Positions 20,174-30,590 are shown, counted from the first letter of the stretch. The stretch: 64,000 nt of DNA from Pseudarthrobacter sp. Fe7 (GCA_024372495.1 CP099977.1:124001-188000), one strand, 5' to 3'. Program-made: numbers and translations. Notes: a model not told the origin generated them from the letters alone.

Positions 20174-22355
20174 TCACGCGCCGGGCTGGTTGAGTCCGTG
20201 CCGTACGGTACTGCCGGCAAATCCATTGGGCGGGTAGGCCAGCGGCGGCCGGGGCTCCGCCAGGAACCTGAGCCCGGGCGGGAGCCCCTCGATGCTGCCC
20301 TTGGTCCCCGTGGCGGTGATGGTGACGCGGCTTGAGTCGAGCAGGACGTTTTCGGCCCGGAAGGAGCCCACGATTTCGGGCAGGATCGGGGCCAGGTGCA
20401 CCACTCCGCGGGTAAAGACGGGATCGAACCGCAGCAGGATCCGTGCCAGCCTGGACCGGCGCCGCCGCAGCCCACGCCTGCGGCGAGCAGGCCGTGGGGT
20501 ACGGCACCGGGCTGGGAAACTCACCGCGGTCAAAGCCGCAGAACAGTTCCGGCAGCCGGCCTTCAAAGTGCGCTGCGGCGTCGAAGATCCCCAGGGCCAC
20601 CCGCTTGGCCTCGTCCACAAATCCGTAGCGCATCAAGCCAGTGGCCACCAGTGCAGTGTCGTGCGGCCACACGGAACCGTTGTGGTAGCTGACCGGGTTG
20701 TAGGCGCCCATGTCGGAGGCCAACGTACGGATCCCCCAGCCCGTGAACATCTGCGGCGACATCAGGTGCTCCATCACGGACACCGCTTTGTCCTCGTCCA
20801 CGATGCCGGTCCACAGGCAATGGCCGATGTTGGAGGTCAGGGCGTCGACAGGCCGCTTGTCCTTGTCCAGCGCCACGGCAAAGTACCCCTTGTCCGGCAG
20901 CCAGAACTTCTTGTTGAATTCCTCCTTAAATGCCGCGGCCTTGTCCGCCCAGTGCATCTCCAGGGCCGGGTCACCGCTCCAGTGCGCCAGCAGTGACCTG
21001 CCCAGATACGCGGCGTACACGTAGGCCTGGACCTCGCAAAGCGCGATCGGCGCCTCGGCGATGGTGCCGTCAGCGAAGTTAATGCCGTCCCACGAGTCTT
21101 TCCAGCCCTGGTTGACCAGGCCGTGGTCATTGGCCCGGTGGTATTCCACGAACCCGTCGCCGTCACGGTCTCCGTACTTCCCGATCCATTCCAGCGCCCG
21201 GTCGGCGTGCGCCAGCAGCGGCTGGATCTTCTCCCGGGAAAGCCCCCAGCGGCTCAACTCGCCAAGGACAGCAACAAAGAGCGGGGTGGCATCGGCCGTG
21301 CCGTAATAGGCCGTGCCGCCAAGGGAGAGTCCTGCCGTCACGCCCAGCCTGACCTCGTGCGGGATCCGGCCGGGTTCCTCCTCCGAATCCGGGTCCACCT
21401 TCTTTCCCTGGATTCCGGCCAGGGTCTGCAGCGTGCCCAGCGCCAGGTTGGGGTTGACCATCAGGCTCATATACGAGGTCAGGAGCGAGTCCCGGCCAAA
21501 CAGGGCCATGAACCACGGTGCGCCCGCGGCCACGGCTGCCCGTTCCGGGTGGTGTGCGTCGAAGATGCGCAGGGCGCCGAGGTCGGTCTGGCTCTGGTTG
21601 AGCAGGTCCTGCAAGTGGGAGTCCTCGATACTGATCCGCGGGAGTCCCTCTTCCCATGCCAGGTGCCGGCGCACCCCTTCGCGGTGGTGCGGCAACTGTC
21701 CTTCCTTGAAGGGCTTCTCCGGCGCTTCCCCGTTGACCAGGGGCACCACAATGACGCTGGTGGTCCATTTGCCCCGGGCCGGGACGGTGATGCGGAAGCG
21801 CAGCCCTTCGGTGCTGACTTCCGCGTCCCGGGCCCCGATCGCGGAACCGCGCTGCTGGCCATGCCGGGCCGCCTCGATAATAAGCCGCCCCTCCGACACG
21901 GTCCGCGTGGTGTCATCCGGGCCCGTGGCGCGCCCGCCCTTGACGTCGAACAGGTCGGCTTGGTCCGCACCGACCAGCAGCTCAACCTCGCATTCCACGG
22001 GTTCGGACGCATAGTTTTCCAAGGTGATGTCGTCCTGCAGGCCCGGGCCGATGTGCCGGACCTGCCGGACCACCAGCGGGCTGTCGTACCTGCCGTCCGG
22101 CCACTTGGCCCGGCCCACGAAGGTTGCCTGGAACGGCTGGGGCCGCTGGGCCGAAAGCGGTTCGCGCAGCGAGCCGTTGACGCGAAGGACCCAGCGGGAC
22201 AGGATGCGGGTGTCCTGGTAGAACGCGCCGTTCGTGCCGGCGTCGGGACTGATGTCGCCGCTGCCGGATGAGATACAAAAGGATGAGCCCTCCAGGACCG
22301 TGACAGAGCCGGATTCGGACACGGTTGCTTCATTGTCTGCATTCCAGGCGGTCAT
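20174..22355 (-). CDS. amylo-alpha-1,6-glucosidase-like glycogen debranching protein
   Basis: About 727 residues. The N-terminal GDE_N-type beta domain (GSSFCISSGSGDISPDAGTNG, YQDTRILSRW) is followed by an (alpha/alpha)6 glycosidase domain with PWFMALFGRDSLLTSY, DRDGDGFVEYHR, GWKDSWDGI and YHNGSVWPHDTALVA. The family is annotated as amylo-1,6-glucosidase; natural substrates of the actinobacterial members are poorly defined. The minus-strand frame breaks at 20450 (CAGGCTGG for CAGCTGG). It follows a GT4 glycosyltransferase by 65 nt on the same strand, so joint action on a storage or exported glucan is likely. Confidence 0.85.
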
Positions 22356-22420
22356 GGAAACACTCCCTTCTCAAGGGGAAGCCGTCCTTCCCCGGGGATC
22401 GGGAAAAGCAGTTCTGCCCC

Positions 22421-23482
22421 CTATCGATTCTGGTGTAACCGCGTACCGTGCGGAACCCCCGGAGGCATCCTGCCTTCAATAAGGTCGCTATAGAGTTCCA
22501 GGTGCTCGGCAACCATCCGCTCGGCACTGAACTTATCCATCACCGCCTTGCGGCACTCCGCCCTGTCCAGGGCGGCGGCTTCCGGGACCATGGCGGCCAG
22601 TTCGGCTGTCTTTCCCAGGAACCCGGTCCGTCCGTGTTTGACGATCTCAGGGGCGGAACCGATGTACGTACCCACCACGGGAGTGCCGGTGGCCAGGGCC
22701 TCGATCATGACCAGTCCAAACGGTTCGGACCACTGGATGGGATTCAGGAAGGCCAGTGCCTCCCCCATCAGCCGGTACTTTGCGGCATCGTCCACCTCGC
22801 CCACGAAGTCTTCGTTGGGGCCCAGCATTGGTTCGATAACCTCCTGGAAGTAGCGGACCTCTTCCGGTTCCCGCATCTTGACCGCGATCTTAAGGTGGAG
22901 TCCGGCCTGCCGCGCGATGGCAATGGCTTCCAGCAGTCCTTTGTCCGGGGATGACCGGCCCACGAAGCACAGGTATCCACCGCTTCCGGTCCCCACCGGT
23001 ACGGCTGAGAGATCCATGCCGTGGTGGATCACGCGGGTGACGGGAACGTCCGGGGCGTGCGACGCCTGGTCCCGTGAGATGGCGATGACCGCGCCCTTCC
23101 GGGCTACGGCACGGTAGATGTCCGCTGCCTGGGCGTGAATGGGGCCGTGGATTGTGGTTGCTACCGGAACCGTGCCCGGACGATGGAGGTACAGGGGACC
23201 CACCAGGGTGTGGTCGTGGATGATGTCCACGTCCTGGAGCCCCTCATATGCCCTGACCACGTGGCTGAGCTCGGAGAGTGTGGTTCCCAGTCCTTCATAG
23301 TCGGTGGGCCGCATCCCGGGAACGAGCTTCACCGGACACGTGCTCTCCGACGGTGCCGCCAACAGCACCTCATGTCCGGCCGCGGCGAAACCCCTGGCCA
23401 GGGTGTCCACTACTCTTTCGGTCCCACCGTATGTTGCCGGTGGTACCGGAATCCACGGTCCTGTGACAAGTCCAATCCGCAT
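22421..23482 (-). CDS. GT4-family glycosyltransferase
   Basis: Intact 353-residue GT-B enzyme. The N-terminal PPATYGGTERVVDTLARGFAAAGHEV loop and the C-terminal IQWSEPFGLVMIEALATGTPV (donor-binding E-x7-E motif) are typical of GT4. VGRSSPDKGLLEAI is the usual strand after the linker. Donor and acceptor are unknown. ATG 23482 has GGGAGG upstream. It is first of a probable two-gene operon with the debranching-type glucosidase. Confidence 0.88.
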   Translation of the reverse strand: MRIGLVTGPWIPVPPATYGGTERVVDTLARGFAAAGHEVLLAAPSESTCPVKLVPGMRPTDYEGLGTTLSELSHVVRAYEGLQDVDIIHDHTLVGPLYLHRPGTVPVATTIHGPIHAQAADIYRAVARKGAVIAISRDQASHAPDVPVTRVIHHGMDLSAVPVGTGSGGYLCFVGRSSPDKGLLEAIAIARQAGLHLKIAVKMREPEEVRYFQEVIEPMLGPNEDFVGEVDDAAKYRLMGEALAFLNPIQWSEPFGLVMIEALATGTPVVGTYIGSAPEIVKHGRTGFLGKTAELAAMVPEAAALDRAECRKAVMDKFSAERMVAEHLELYSDLIEGRMPPGVPHGTRLHQNR

Positions 23483-23704
23483 TCCTGGCCTCCCAGGTGA
23501 TACAGGCCGGGCTCCCCAGCCTGGCCGGGCACTACTCCACCGGGCATGGTCGGTCCACCGCGGTGTCTTGAGCTTCGAAAGGGCCTGCTGCTTGACCTCT
23601 GAATCAGACTATTCCGCACCAAGCCGCCGGCCACAAGAGTGCGTGTGTGGCATCTCATAGTGGCGGCCCGGAATGGCGGCGGCGGCCCGCAGGTTGTGCA
23701 GGGC

Positions 23705-24404
23705 ATGAAGATTGAGATCTGGTCAGATGTTGCCTGCCCGTGGTGTTTCATCGGCAAGCGCCGGTTCGAGGCCGCCCTGGCGGCCTTCCCGCACCGTGAC
23801 GCCGTCGACGTGGAGTGGCGCAGCTACCAGCCTGGACCCAACGCTGCCGGATCACTACGACGGAACCGAACTGGAGTACCTGAGCAGCCGCAAGGGCATG
23901 CCGGCCCAGCAGGTTTCGCAGATGTTTGAGCATGTGGCCCAACAGGCCAAGGGTGAAGGCCTGGACTACCGGTTCGACAAGGTAGTGGTGGCCAACAGCT
24001 TCACTGCCCACCGTCTGATCCACCTTGCAGCAGCCCACGGCAGGCAGGACGCAGCCAAGGAACGCCTCCTCAGCGACCACTTCGAACACGGCAAGGACAT
24101 CGGCAGCCGGGACTACCTGACGTCCCTGGGCAGCGACCTTGGCCTGCCTTCCAACGAGGTGGCGGAACTCTTCACCACGGACAAGTACTCGGACGAGGTC
24201 AGGTTCGACTTCCAGGAAGCCCAGGGCCTGGGCATCAGCGGCGTCCCGTTCTTCGTGATCGACCGCAAATTCGGGTTGTCCGGCGCCCAGCCCGCGGAGA
24301 CGTTCACCGCCGCCCTCAACCAGGCATGGCAGGATGCCAACCCGCTGGTCATGGTCAATTCCCCAGCTGCTGAAGCCTGCGGCCCCGACGGCTGCGCGGT
24401 CTGA
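23705..24404 (+). CDS. DsbA/FrnE-family thiol-disulfide oxidoreductase
   Basis: About 233-residue DsbA-fold protein. The active site CPWC is in IWSDVACPWCFIGKRRFEAA; the cis-Pro is in GISGVPFFVIDRKFGLSGAQ. There is no signal peptide, which fits cytoplasmic FrnE-like members. The C-terminus carries an additional Cys pair (ACGPDGC), as in some FrnE proteins. The break at 23831 is CAGCCTGG for CAGCTGG, giving WRSYQLDPTLPDHYDG. A TetR gene follows after 35 nt. Confidence 0.88.
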
Positions 24405-24439
24405 CGTCTTTTACTGACACATAGCGGTAAAGTGTCTGT

Positions 24440-25090
24440 ATGCCCAGGATTTCAGCGGCCAGCAATGCCGAACAACGCGCGGATACCCAGCGCCGTATAC
24501 TCACCGCTTTCGGCGAGCTCCTTTTCACCCATGGACTTCCCGGGCTGACCATGACGGACGTGGCCCGGCACGCCGGCGTTGGCCGTACCGCGGTATACAA
24601 CTACTACGCGGACATCGAAGAACTCCTGATTTCCTACGCCCTGGACGAGACCGAGAAGTTCCTTGCCGACCTGCGCGACTCGCTGGACCGGCTGGAGAAC
24701 CCGGTAGAGCGGCTGGCCCTGTACGTCCGCGCCCAGGTGGTGGACCTCAGCCGCCGCCATCTCCCGCCGGGACCTGCCATGGGGGCTGTCCTGTCGCCGT
24801 CGTCCTTCGCCAAGCTCTCCGACCATGTCGGCGAGCTCAGTGTCCTGCTGCAGGGCATCCTGCGTGACGGCATGGAGCAGGGCTACCTGCCCGTGGCGGA
24901 CGTGGGCCAGCAGTCCCAGTTGATCCTGGGCACGTTGTCCTCCAGCGCTGCAAGGGGCAGCGACGAGCCGGCCGAACTGGAGGCGCGCGTGGCCCGCACG
25001 GTACGTTTCATCCAGTTGGGCGCAGGAGCAAGGTTCGACGGCGACGGGCGGCCCGTCCGGACGGCCCAGCTTCCGGCAGTAGCCGGCTAA
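24440..25090 (+). CDS. TetR-family transcriptional regulator
   Basis: Intact 216-residue regulator. The N-terminal HTH is ADTQRRILTAFGELLFTHGLPGLTMTDVARHAGVGRTAVYNYYAD read over the usual positions 12-56; the C-terminal ligand domain is unassigned. A TAAAGT -10-like box at 24428-24433 sits just before the ATG, so the message may be leaderless. GACAC (24416) and GTGTC (24432) form a short inverted repeat over this promoter that could be its operator. Confidence 0.88.
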   Translation: MPRISAASNAEQRADTQRRILTAFGELLFTHGLPGLTMTDVARHAGVGRTAVYNYYADIEELLISYALDETEKFLADLRDSLDRLENPVERLALYVRAQVVDLSRRHLPPGPAMGAVLSPSSFAKLSDHVGELSVLLQGILRDGMEQGYLPVADVGQQSQLILGTLSSSAARGSDEPAELEARVARTVRFIQLGAGARFDGDGRPVRTAQLPAVAG

Positions 25091-25106
25091 GTCCGGCCGC
25101 CTGCAG

Positions 25107-25781
25107 TCAGGGCGCCGGGGCCGCGGTGGGCATGACAGGCAGTTTGTCCATGTCCGCGGTGCGCCGGTTTTCCCGCGGGCAGCTGAGCTTGCCGGGGGTC
25201 TGGTCCACCAGCTCCGGCGGGACCAGCGCCTTGTAGTCCTGCGCCAGGATGACGTCCACGCTGGCATCGCTCCTGCCGTCCTGGAAGTAGTCCGAGCCAG
25301 GCACGTTGCGCTGCACGGTAAACGCCGCCGCCTGCCCTGCTGTTCCGGAAACCACCTCTGCCACGCCACGGTAGCCGGCGTTGACATTCGCGACGTTCCC
25401 CACCACGAACTTGCGTGCCAGGAACTCATCCGCCACGGAGCGGGCCAGCCCGGGCCTGCTGGTGGAGTTGTAGACGTTGAGGTTGATTTTGTCGCTGGGC
25501 GTGAAGTCGAACATCGTCGCCGGGCAGGATGACACCGGCGCCGGGACCGGCGCCGCGGCAGGAATTTTCAGCCGGCCGTTAATGATGGCCAGGGCAAGGA
25601 GAATGCCTGCGGCGATCAGGCCGATCAGCAGGACCAGGACCACCCCGTGCAGAACGCGGCGGCGGACCCGGACGGTCTCGTCGGCATCCCTGGCAGCTTC
25701 CATGGCGGCGCGCAGCTCAGGTCCGGAAACAACATGGTGGCCATGCAGGACGCCAGGGTCCTTCGGCCGCCTGCTAGCCAT
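25107..25781 (-). CDS. LytR_C-domain membrane protein
   Basis: About 224 residues: a short cytoplasmic N-terminus, one TM helix (VVLVLLIGLIAAGILLALAII), then an extracytoplasmic LytR C-terminal domain (KINLNVYNSTSRPGLARSVA and later VDVILAQDYKALVPPEL). Mycobacterial relatives (Cei, VirR) act in cell-envelope integrity; a similar role is inferred. ATG 25781 lies inside the last codons of the upstream gene, implying translational coupling. Confidence 0.82.
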   Translation of the reverse strand: MASRRPKDPGVLHGHHVVSGPELRAAMEAARDADETVRVRRRVLHGVVLVLLIGLIAAGILLALAIINGRLKIPAAAPVPAPVSSCPATMFDFTPSDKINLNVYNSTSRPGLARSVADEFLARKFVVGNVANVNAGYRGVAEVVSGTAGQAAAFTVQRNVPGSDYFQDGRSDASVDVILAQDYKALVPPELVDQTPGKLSCPRENRRTADMDKLPVMPTAAPAP

Positions 25782-26077
25782 CGAGCACCAGGACCCGGGC
25801 ATGGATCGCAGTGCGCTGGTGCAGGGCGGTGCGTACGGCGCGGTGCAGTCCGTCTTCCAGGTAGAGGGTCCCCTGGTACTGCACCACGTGCGGGAACAGG
25901 TCACCGAAAAACGTGGAGTCTTCCGCGAGCAGCGCTTCCAAATCCAGGGTGCGCTTGGTGGTCACCAGGCTCGTCCAGCCGGACCGGTCGGGGCGGCAGC
26001 GTGGCCCACTGCTTGGGAGTGCTGTAACCATGGTCGGGGTAAGGGCGACCCTCGCCCACAGCTTTGAATATCACCAT
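25774..26077 (-). CDS. conserved actinobacterial hypothetical protein coupled to LytR_C gene
   Basis: About 100 residues once corrected: MVIFKAVGEGRPYPDHGYS..., then LDELVTTKRTLDLEALL, AEDSTFFGDLFPHVV and YLEDGLHRAVRTAL. I recognise this as a widespread actinobacterial family of unknown function; similar sequences are sometimes labelled VapB-like antitoxins, for which I see no direct support. The break at 25969 (minus-strand GAGCCTGG for GAGCTGG) removes the true start from the longer frame. The ATG at 26077 has TACTGT about 7 nt upstream, suggesting a leaderless message. Confidence 0.72.
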
Positions 26078-26220
26078 GCCACAGTAGGCACCGCGGTGCC
26101 CCAGCGAAAGTAGCAGGGCTGGCCCGCGTCAGGTTGTAGCCAAACAGTGACCATCCGCCACGCAGCGCGGCTCCCAGCCTCCGCACAGGACAGCGCCGGT
26201 CCTGCTGACAGAATGGACCC

Positions 26221-27150
26221 ATGACGATATCCGAGTCCCCCGCCGCGTCCGCGCCCGGAATCCGCCTGCCGTCCGCACCGCCGCTGGCACTCCTGCTGGA
26301 CGTCGACGGCCCGGTGGCCAGCCCCGTGACCCGGGACGTCAAGCCGGAGATCATCGCGGACCTGGTGGCCCTCGCAGCGGCCGGCATTCCCGTCATCTTC
26401 AATACCGGCCGTTCGGACGCCTTCATCCGCGAGCAGGTCATGGAGCCGATGATCGCCGCCGGCATCCCGGCAGGAACCGTCATCCACGCCATCTGCGAAA
26501 AAGGCGCGGTCTGGTTCAGCTATACCTCTGCCGGCCCCGGCCCCATCCACGTGGACCGGGAGCTTGCCGTTCCGGCGGAGTACGGCGACGACATCCGCCG
26601 GCTGGTGGCGGAGGACTATGCCGCGCACATGTTCTTTGACGAGACCAAGCGCGCCATGGTGTCCGTGGAGCAGCACATCAATGTGCCCAGCGCCGACTAC
26701 CTGGCAGAGCAGAAGCTGTTCGACGCCGAGGCAATGGAGCTCATGGCACGCCACGGACTCGGCGTCGTGCGGCTTGGCCACCACGCCCCAAATTCCGACG
26801 ACGAGGTGGACTACCGCGTGGATCCCACCATCATTTCCACTGACATCGAGTCGGTACGGCTGGGGAAGGACCTGGGCGCCAGCCGCGCGGTGGAGCTCCT
26901 TGCCGCCCAGGGCATCACGCCTCAGGCGTGGCGGACGGTGGGCGATTCCCGCACCGACTACGCCATGGCGGACTGGCTGCACCACAACGACCACCCCGTA
27001 AAGCATGTTGACGTGCGGCCGGCGGACGGCGTGCCCAGCAAGCCATACCCCGTGCTGACCGCAGCAGACCTGGGGCTGGAGGAGACGGTGATCCACGACG
27101 ACGCCGGAGGCGCCTTCCTGCGTGCCTGGCGGGAGGCGTTGGACGGCTGA
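26221..27150 (+). CDS. HAD-superfamily phosphatase
   Basis: Intact 309-residue HAD hydrolase. The motif I region LLLDVDGPV has the nucleophile Asp and second Asp; FNTGRSD is motif II; a large cap of about 120 residues follows; WRTVGDSRTDYAMADWL is motif IV. Substrate is unknown. It resembles Cof/trehalose-phosphatase-like HADs in layout. Confidence 0.82.
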   Translation: MTISESPAASAPGIRLPSAPPLALLLDVDGPVASPVTRDVKPEIIADLVALAAAGIPVIFNTGRSDAFIREQVMEPMIAAGIPAGTVIHAICEKGAVWFSYTSAGPGPIHVDRELAVPAEYGDDIRRLVAEDYAAHMFFDETKRAMVSVEQHINVPSADYLAEQKLFDAEAMELMARHGLGVVRLGHHAPNSDDEVDYRVDPTIISTDIESVRLGKDLGASRAVELLAAQGITPQAWRTVGDSRTDYAMADWLHHNDHPVKHVDVRPADGVPSKPYPVLTAADLGLEETVIHDDAGGAFLRAWREALDG

Positions 27151-27229
27151 GCCGCTGCCGGACCGCCGTCGGCCGTTCGCAGCGGGCAAAAACGGCCCCG
27201 AAACCTGCCGTTACCCCGGCGGGTCTATC

Positions 27230-28867
27230 ATGCAGGTAAGAATGCCCACTTCCACCAGCACGGAGAAAACCATTACAGAAGCACCGGTCCAGGACGAGGT
27301 ATATTACGGCGCCCAAGCGTCCGTAGAGGAACAATTCCACGCCGAGATCACGTCGGCGGCGGCGGAGCAACGGCTCAAACACCGCCCTGACGTCATTCGG
27401 CACAAGGGCCGCTATGCCCTGATCAATGACACCAGGACCCCGTACCAGGCCATGGTGGAAGACCTGTTGTTCCTGCGCAATGTCCTGGCCAGTGCGGGCC
27501 TTTCGTACCTCCTGGTCCGCGGCAACAACGACCGGCCTGTGCTGGCCCTGGACTGGAAGGACCGGAAGAAGCTCCGGGCTGCCCTGGTGGAGGCGTGCCG
27601 GGACGAGCCGTTCTATTCCATGACCGTGGACGCCAAGAAGAAGACCTCCGTCCTGGTGGCGGACGGGGAACTGTCCCCCAACCGGCAGGGACGCATCTTC
27701 CGCCTGTACCGTCCGCGGGTGGAACCGGAGGGCGGCTTTGAGTTCGGCGCTTCTGCCGGCGTGCAGATCGAGCTTTGGTCCTTCGAGGGCGAACAGCTTA
27801 TCCTGCCGATCGAAAATTCGCTGACCCGCAGGACCATGCTGCGCCAGGATGCGGTCCGGGGCACCGTCGAACGCTACGGCCACACCTGGCCCACCATCGA
27901 AAACATGTTTGCCGACCACGCAAGCGACATCAGCTTCGACGTGGACATGGTCTTCTCCTGGGTGGACGGCAGCTCCCCGGAATACATTGCCGCCCGCAGG
28001 GCCCAGCAAAAAGGCTATGTCCTGGGCGAGGGAGATGACCATGAGGCCCGGTTCCGCCAGATCAACGAACTCAAGTACGCACTGCGCTCCGTGTACATGT
28101 TTGCGCCGTGGATCCGCCGGATCTTCATCGCTACCGACTCCCCCGCGCCTTCCTGGCTGGCAGAGCATCCGTCCGTCACAATCGTCCGGAGCGAGGAGTT
28201 CTTTTCCGATCCCTCGGTGCTGCCCACGCACAACTCGCAGGCCGTTGAGTGCCAGCTGCAGAACATCGAGGGGTTGTCCGAGCACTTCCTCTACTCCAAC
28301 GACGACATGTTCTTCGGCCGCCCGGTAGGCCCGGACATGTTCTTCACTCCCGGCGGCATCACCAAATTCATCGAGGCCGAGACCAGGATTGGGCTGGGCG
28401 AGAACGACGCCGAGCGCAGCGGGTTCGAGAATGCGGCCCGGGTGAACCGCAAGCTCCTTTGGAACCGGTTCGGCCGCATCACCACCCGTCACTTGGAACA
28501 CACCGCCGCGCCCCTGCGGCGCAGCGTGGTGAACCAGATGGAGGAGGAGTTCCCGGAGGAGTTCCGCAAGACGGCGGCCAGCCGGTTCCGTGCAGCGGAC
28601 AACATCTCCGTCACCAACTCGTTCTACCACTACTACGCCCTGCTGACCGGCCGCGCCGTCACGCAGACGGCGGCGAAGGTGCGCTATGTGGACACCACCA
28701 TGCGCGCCGGCCTCAAGTACCTGCCCAAGCTGCTCGCCAAGCGCAACATGGACTTCTTTTGCCTGAACGACGGCAGCTTCCCCGAGGTCAGTGCGGACGA
28801 GCGCGCCGAAGTGGTGACTGACTTCCTGGAGAGGTACTTCCCCATCAAGGCACCCTGGGAAAAATAG
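27230..28867 (+). CDS. Stealth-family phosphotransferase
   Basis: Intact, about 545 residues. The conserved Stealth regions are readable in order: CR1 (FDVDMVFSWVDGSSPEY), CR2 (NELKYALRSVYMFAPWIRRI...ATDSPAPSWL), CR3 (NSQAVECQLQNIEGLSEHFL...NDDMFFG) and CR4-like sequence near FLERYF at the end. Stealth proteins are hexose-1-phosphate transferases making phosphodiester-linked capsule or wall glycans; some occur in actinobacteria. The first 190 residues are an extra N-terminal region. Start may be 27230 or 27242. No other capsule gene is adjacent. Confidence 0.88.
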   Translation: MQVRMPTSTSTEKTITEAPVQDEVYYGAQASVEEQFHAEITSAAAEQRLKHRPDVIRHKGRYALINDTRTPYQAMVEDLLFLRNVLASAGLSYLLVRGNNDRPVLALDWKDRKKLRAALVEACRDEPFYSMTVDAKKKTSVLVADGELSPNRQGRIFRLYRPRVEPEGGFEFGASAGVQIELWSFEGEQLILPIENSLTRRTMLRQDAVRGTVERYGHTWPTIENMFADHASDISFDVDMVFSWVDGSSPEYIAARRAQQKGYVLGEGDDHEARFRQINELKYALRSVYMFAPWIRRIFIATDSPAPSWLAEHPSVTIVRSEEFFSDPSVLPTHNSQAVECQLQNIEGLSEHFLYSNDDMFFGRPVGPDMFFTPGGITKFIEAETRIGLGENDAERSGFENAARVNRKLLWNRFGRITTRHLEHTAAPLRRSVVNQMEEEFPEEFRKTAASRFRAADNISVTNSFYHYYALLTGRAVTQTAAKVRYVDTTMRAGLKYLPKLLAKRNMDFFCLNDGSFPEVSADERAEVVTDFLERYFPIKAPWEK

Positions 28868-28896
28868 GCCGGTCGCGCAGCCTGCGCATGCGTCGA

Positions 28897-28924
28897 GGCC
28901 GGCCTGCGCGTCAGGCCGGCCCTT
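28897..28924. terminator. hairpin between convergent genes
   Basis: GGCCGGCCT (28897-28905) and AGGCCGGCC (28913-28921) pair perfectly, followed by CTTT. It lies in the 70-nt gap between the Stealth gene and the phosphodiesterase gene and could serve both strands. Confidence 0.6.
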
Positions 28925-28937
28925 TGTGGAAGCGGTC

Positions 28938-29867
28938 CTAGCTCCGCGTGGGCAGCCCGCGCTTTGCGCTGCCCCGCTGCTTGGTGGTCTCGGGGATCCG
29001 GACCCCGGCAGCCTCCAGCCGCCGGGCCGTCTCTTCCGGTGACACATACTCGCCAACCGTGGGCGCACTGCCCATCGGCACCACCGAGTGCACGATGGTG
29101 TGCTCGTACACGTGCACCAGGTTGAAGGCCTGGCCGCCGTCCTGTCCCCGGGTTCCGCCCACAGGAACGTTGAGGTCCTGGGTGTAGCAGGAGGCGGAAG
29201 CAACCGAGACCGGAACGCCGGCAAAGCTCGCTGTAGTGGAGTAGTGCAGGTGGCCGGCCAGGATGGTGCGGACATCCGAGTTGCGGACCACCGCCGCCAG
29301 GGATGCCTGGTCGCGCAGTTCCACCAGCACCGAGAGGTCCAGCACGGACGGAACCGGAGGGTGGTGGAGCGCCAGGATGGTGCCGTCCGGGGCAGGGGTT
29401 TCCAGCTGGCCGGCCAGCCACCCAGCCTGCGCCGCGCTCAGTTCGCCGTGGTGGTACCCGGGGACGGTGGTGTCCAGGGTGATCACGCGCAGTCCGTTGA
29501 TGAAGTAGCTGTGGTCCACCGGTTCGTCACTGCCGGGCTGGTCAAGCAGGCCCCTGCGGAAATTCGCGCGGTCGTCATGGTTTCCCATGGCCCAGATGAC
29601 CTGGGCGCCGAGTTCCTTGCACGCGGGCTCAACGATGGCGCGGAGCTTCACGTAGGCCTCGGCATCGCCCTTGTCGGCAAGGTCGCCCGTGAAAATTACG
29701 GCCTCCGGTTTGGCCCCGGACGCCTTTACTTCGTCGAAGAGCTGGATGAGCCTGGCTTCGCTGTCGACGGTTCCGTAGAGGGGTTCTGGACCTCCCAACA
29801 GGTGGGGATCGCTCAGGTGGAGTAGGAAGTGGCGTGGCCGGGGGTGTTCGGCCTCGATGTGCTCCAT
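28938..29867 (-). CDS. CpdA-like metallophosphoesterase (3',5'-cAMP phosphodiesterase family)
   Basis: Intact 309-residue calcineurin-like phosphoesterase. The metal ligands are visible: [31 protein letters not shown] and AGHLHYS. The arrangement matches class III cyclic nucleotide phosphodiesterases (CpdA/Rv0805 type); activity on cAMP is inferred. Upstream is an AT-rich stretch with TTGGAT and TACAAG spaced 16 nt on the minus strand, a plausible promoter. Confidence 0.85.
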   Translation of the reverse strand: MEHIEAEHPRPRHFLLHLSDPHLLGGPEPLYGTVDSEARLIQLFDEVKASGAKPEAVIFTGDLADKGDAEAYVKLRAIVEPACKELGAQVIWAMGNHDDRANFRRGLLDQPGSDEPVDHSYFINGLRVITLDTTVPGYHHGELSAAQAGWLAGQLETPAPDGTILALHHPPVPSVLDLSVLVELRDQASLAAVVRNSDVRTILAGHLHYSTTASFAGVPVSVASASCYTQDLNVPVGGTRGQDGGQAFNLVHVYEHTIVHSVVPMGSAPTVGEYVSPEETARRLEAAGVRIPETTKQRGSAKRGLPTRS

Positions 29868-30025
29868 TGCTACCTCTATGGTCGGTGGGAAGCCGTTCTT
29901 CCCTTGTACCCTTCAGTAATATTTATCCAATCAGACATTTGGCAAACTTGGGGTAAATCTCCGTTGCTGATGTGGAAAAAGTTAAAAGAACTGCGCTTTT
30001 TCATGCCAAATTCGGTCAACGCCGG

Positions 30026-30538
30026 TTATCCGAGGGCCTGCTCGATCGCGTCGATCACCTCTGCCGAATCGGGCTCAACCGTAGGGGCGAATCGGGCCAC
30101 CACTTCCCCGTCCCGGCTGACCAGGAACTTCTCGAAATTCCACTTGACCAGCCCCGGCAGCAGCCCGGTTTTGAACTTGGTGAGCTCGGAGTAGAGCAGG
30201 TGCTGGTTCCTGCCGCGGACCTCGGCCTTGCCCGTCAACGTGAACGAGACACCGAAGTTCCGTTCGCAGAAGTCCGCGATATCGCTGTCCGTGCCTGGCT
30301 CCTGCCCTGCGAACTGGTTGCACGGAACGCCGAGGATCTCGAACCCCCGGTCCCGGAACTGGCCGTAGAGGGCCTCCAGGCCGGCGTACTGCCGCGTGAA
30401 GCCACAGTTGGAGGCCACGTTGACGACCATCACCACCTTCCCCTTGAACTGGCCGAAATTCGTCCTGGTGCCGTCATTGAGGACCAGCGGGATCGGGTAG
30501 AGGGGGCGCGGGCGCCGTGTCAGCGGAAGGTTGTCCAT
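30026..30538 (-). CDS. glutathione-peroxidase-family thiol peroxidase
   Basis: Intact 170-residue protein. The peroxidatic site is VNVASNCGFTRQY with Cys instead of selenocysteine; GVPCNQFAGQEPGTD holds the Gln and resolving Cys region, and KWNFEKFLV the catalytic Trp/Asn. Members with this form usually use thioredoxin; actinobacteria of this group lack glutathione, so a thioredoxin- or mycothiol-linked reduction is likely (inference). It follows the phosphodiesterase-side AT-rich region and stands alone. Confidence 0.9.
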   Translation of the reverse strand: MDNLPLTRRPRPLYPIPLVLNDGTRTNFGQFKGKVVMVVNVASNCGFTRQYAGLEALYGQFRDRGFEILGVPCNQFAGQEPGTDSDIADFCERNFGVSFTLTGKAEVRGRNQHLLYSELTKFKTGLLPGLVKWNFEKFLVSRDGEVVARFAPTVEPDSAEVIDAIEQALG

Positions 30539-30590
30539 GGATGGAATTCGGTGCCGGCGGCCCGTTGTACGGGTCCCGGGTGGAAATCAT

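Noticed and set aside
26915-29275. 786-codon open frame on the minus strand
   Set aside because: It is antisense to the intact HAD and Stealth genes, has no domain sequence and reflects high GC content at third positions.
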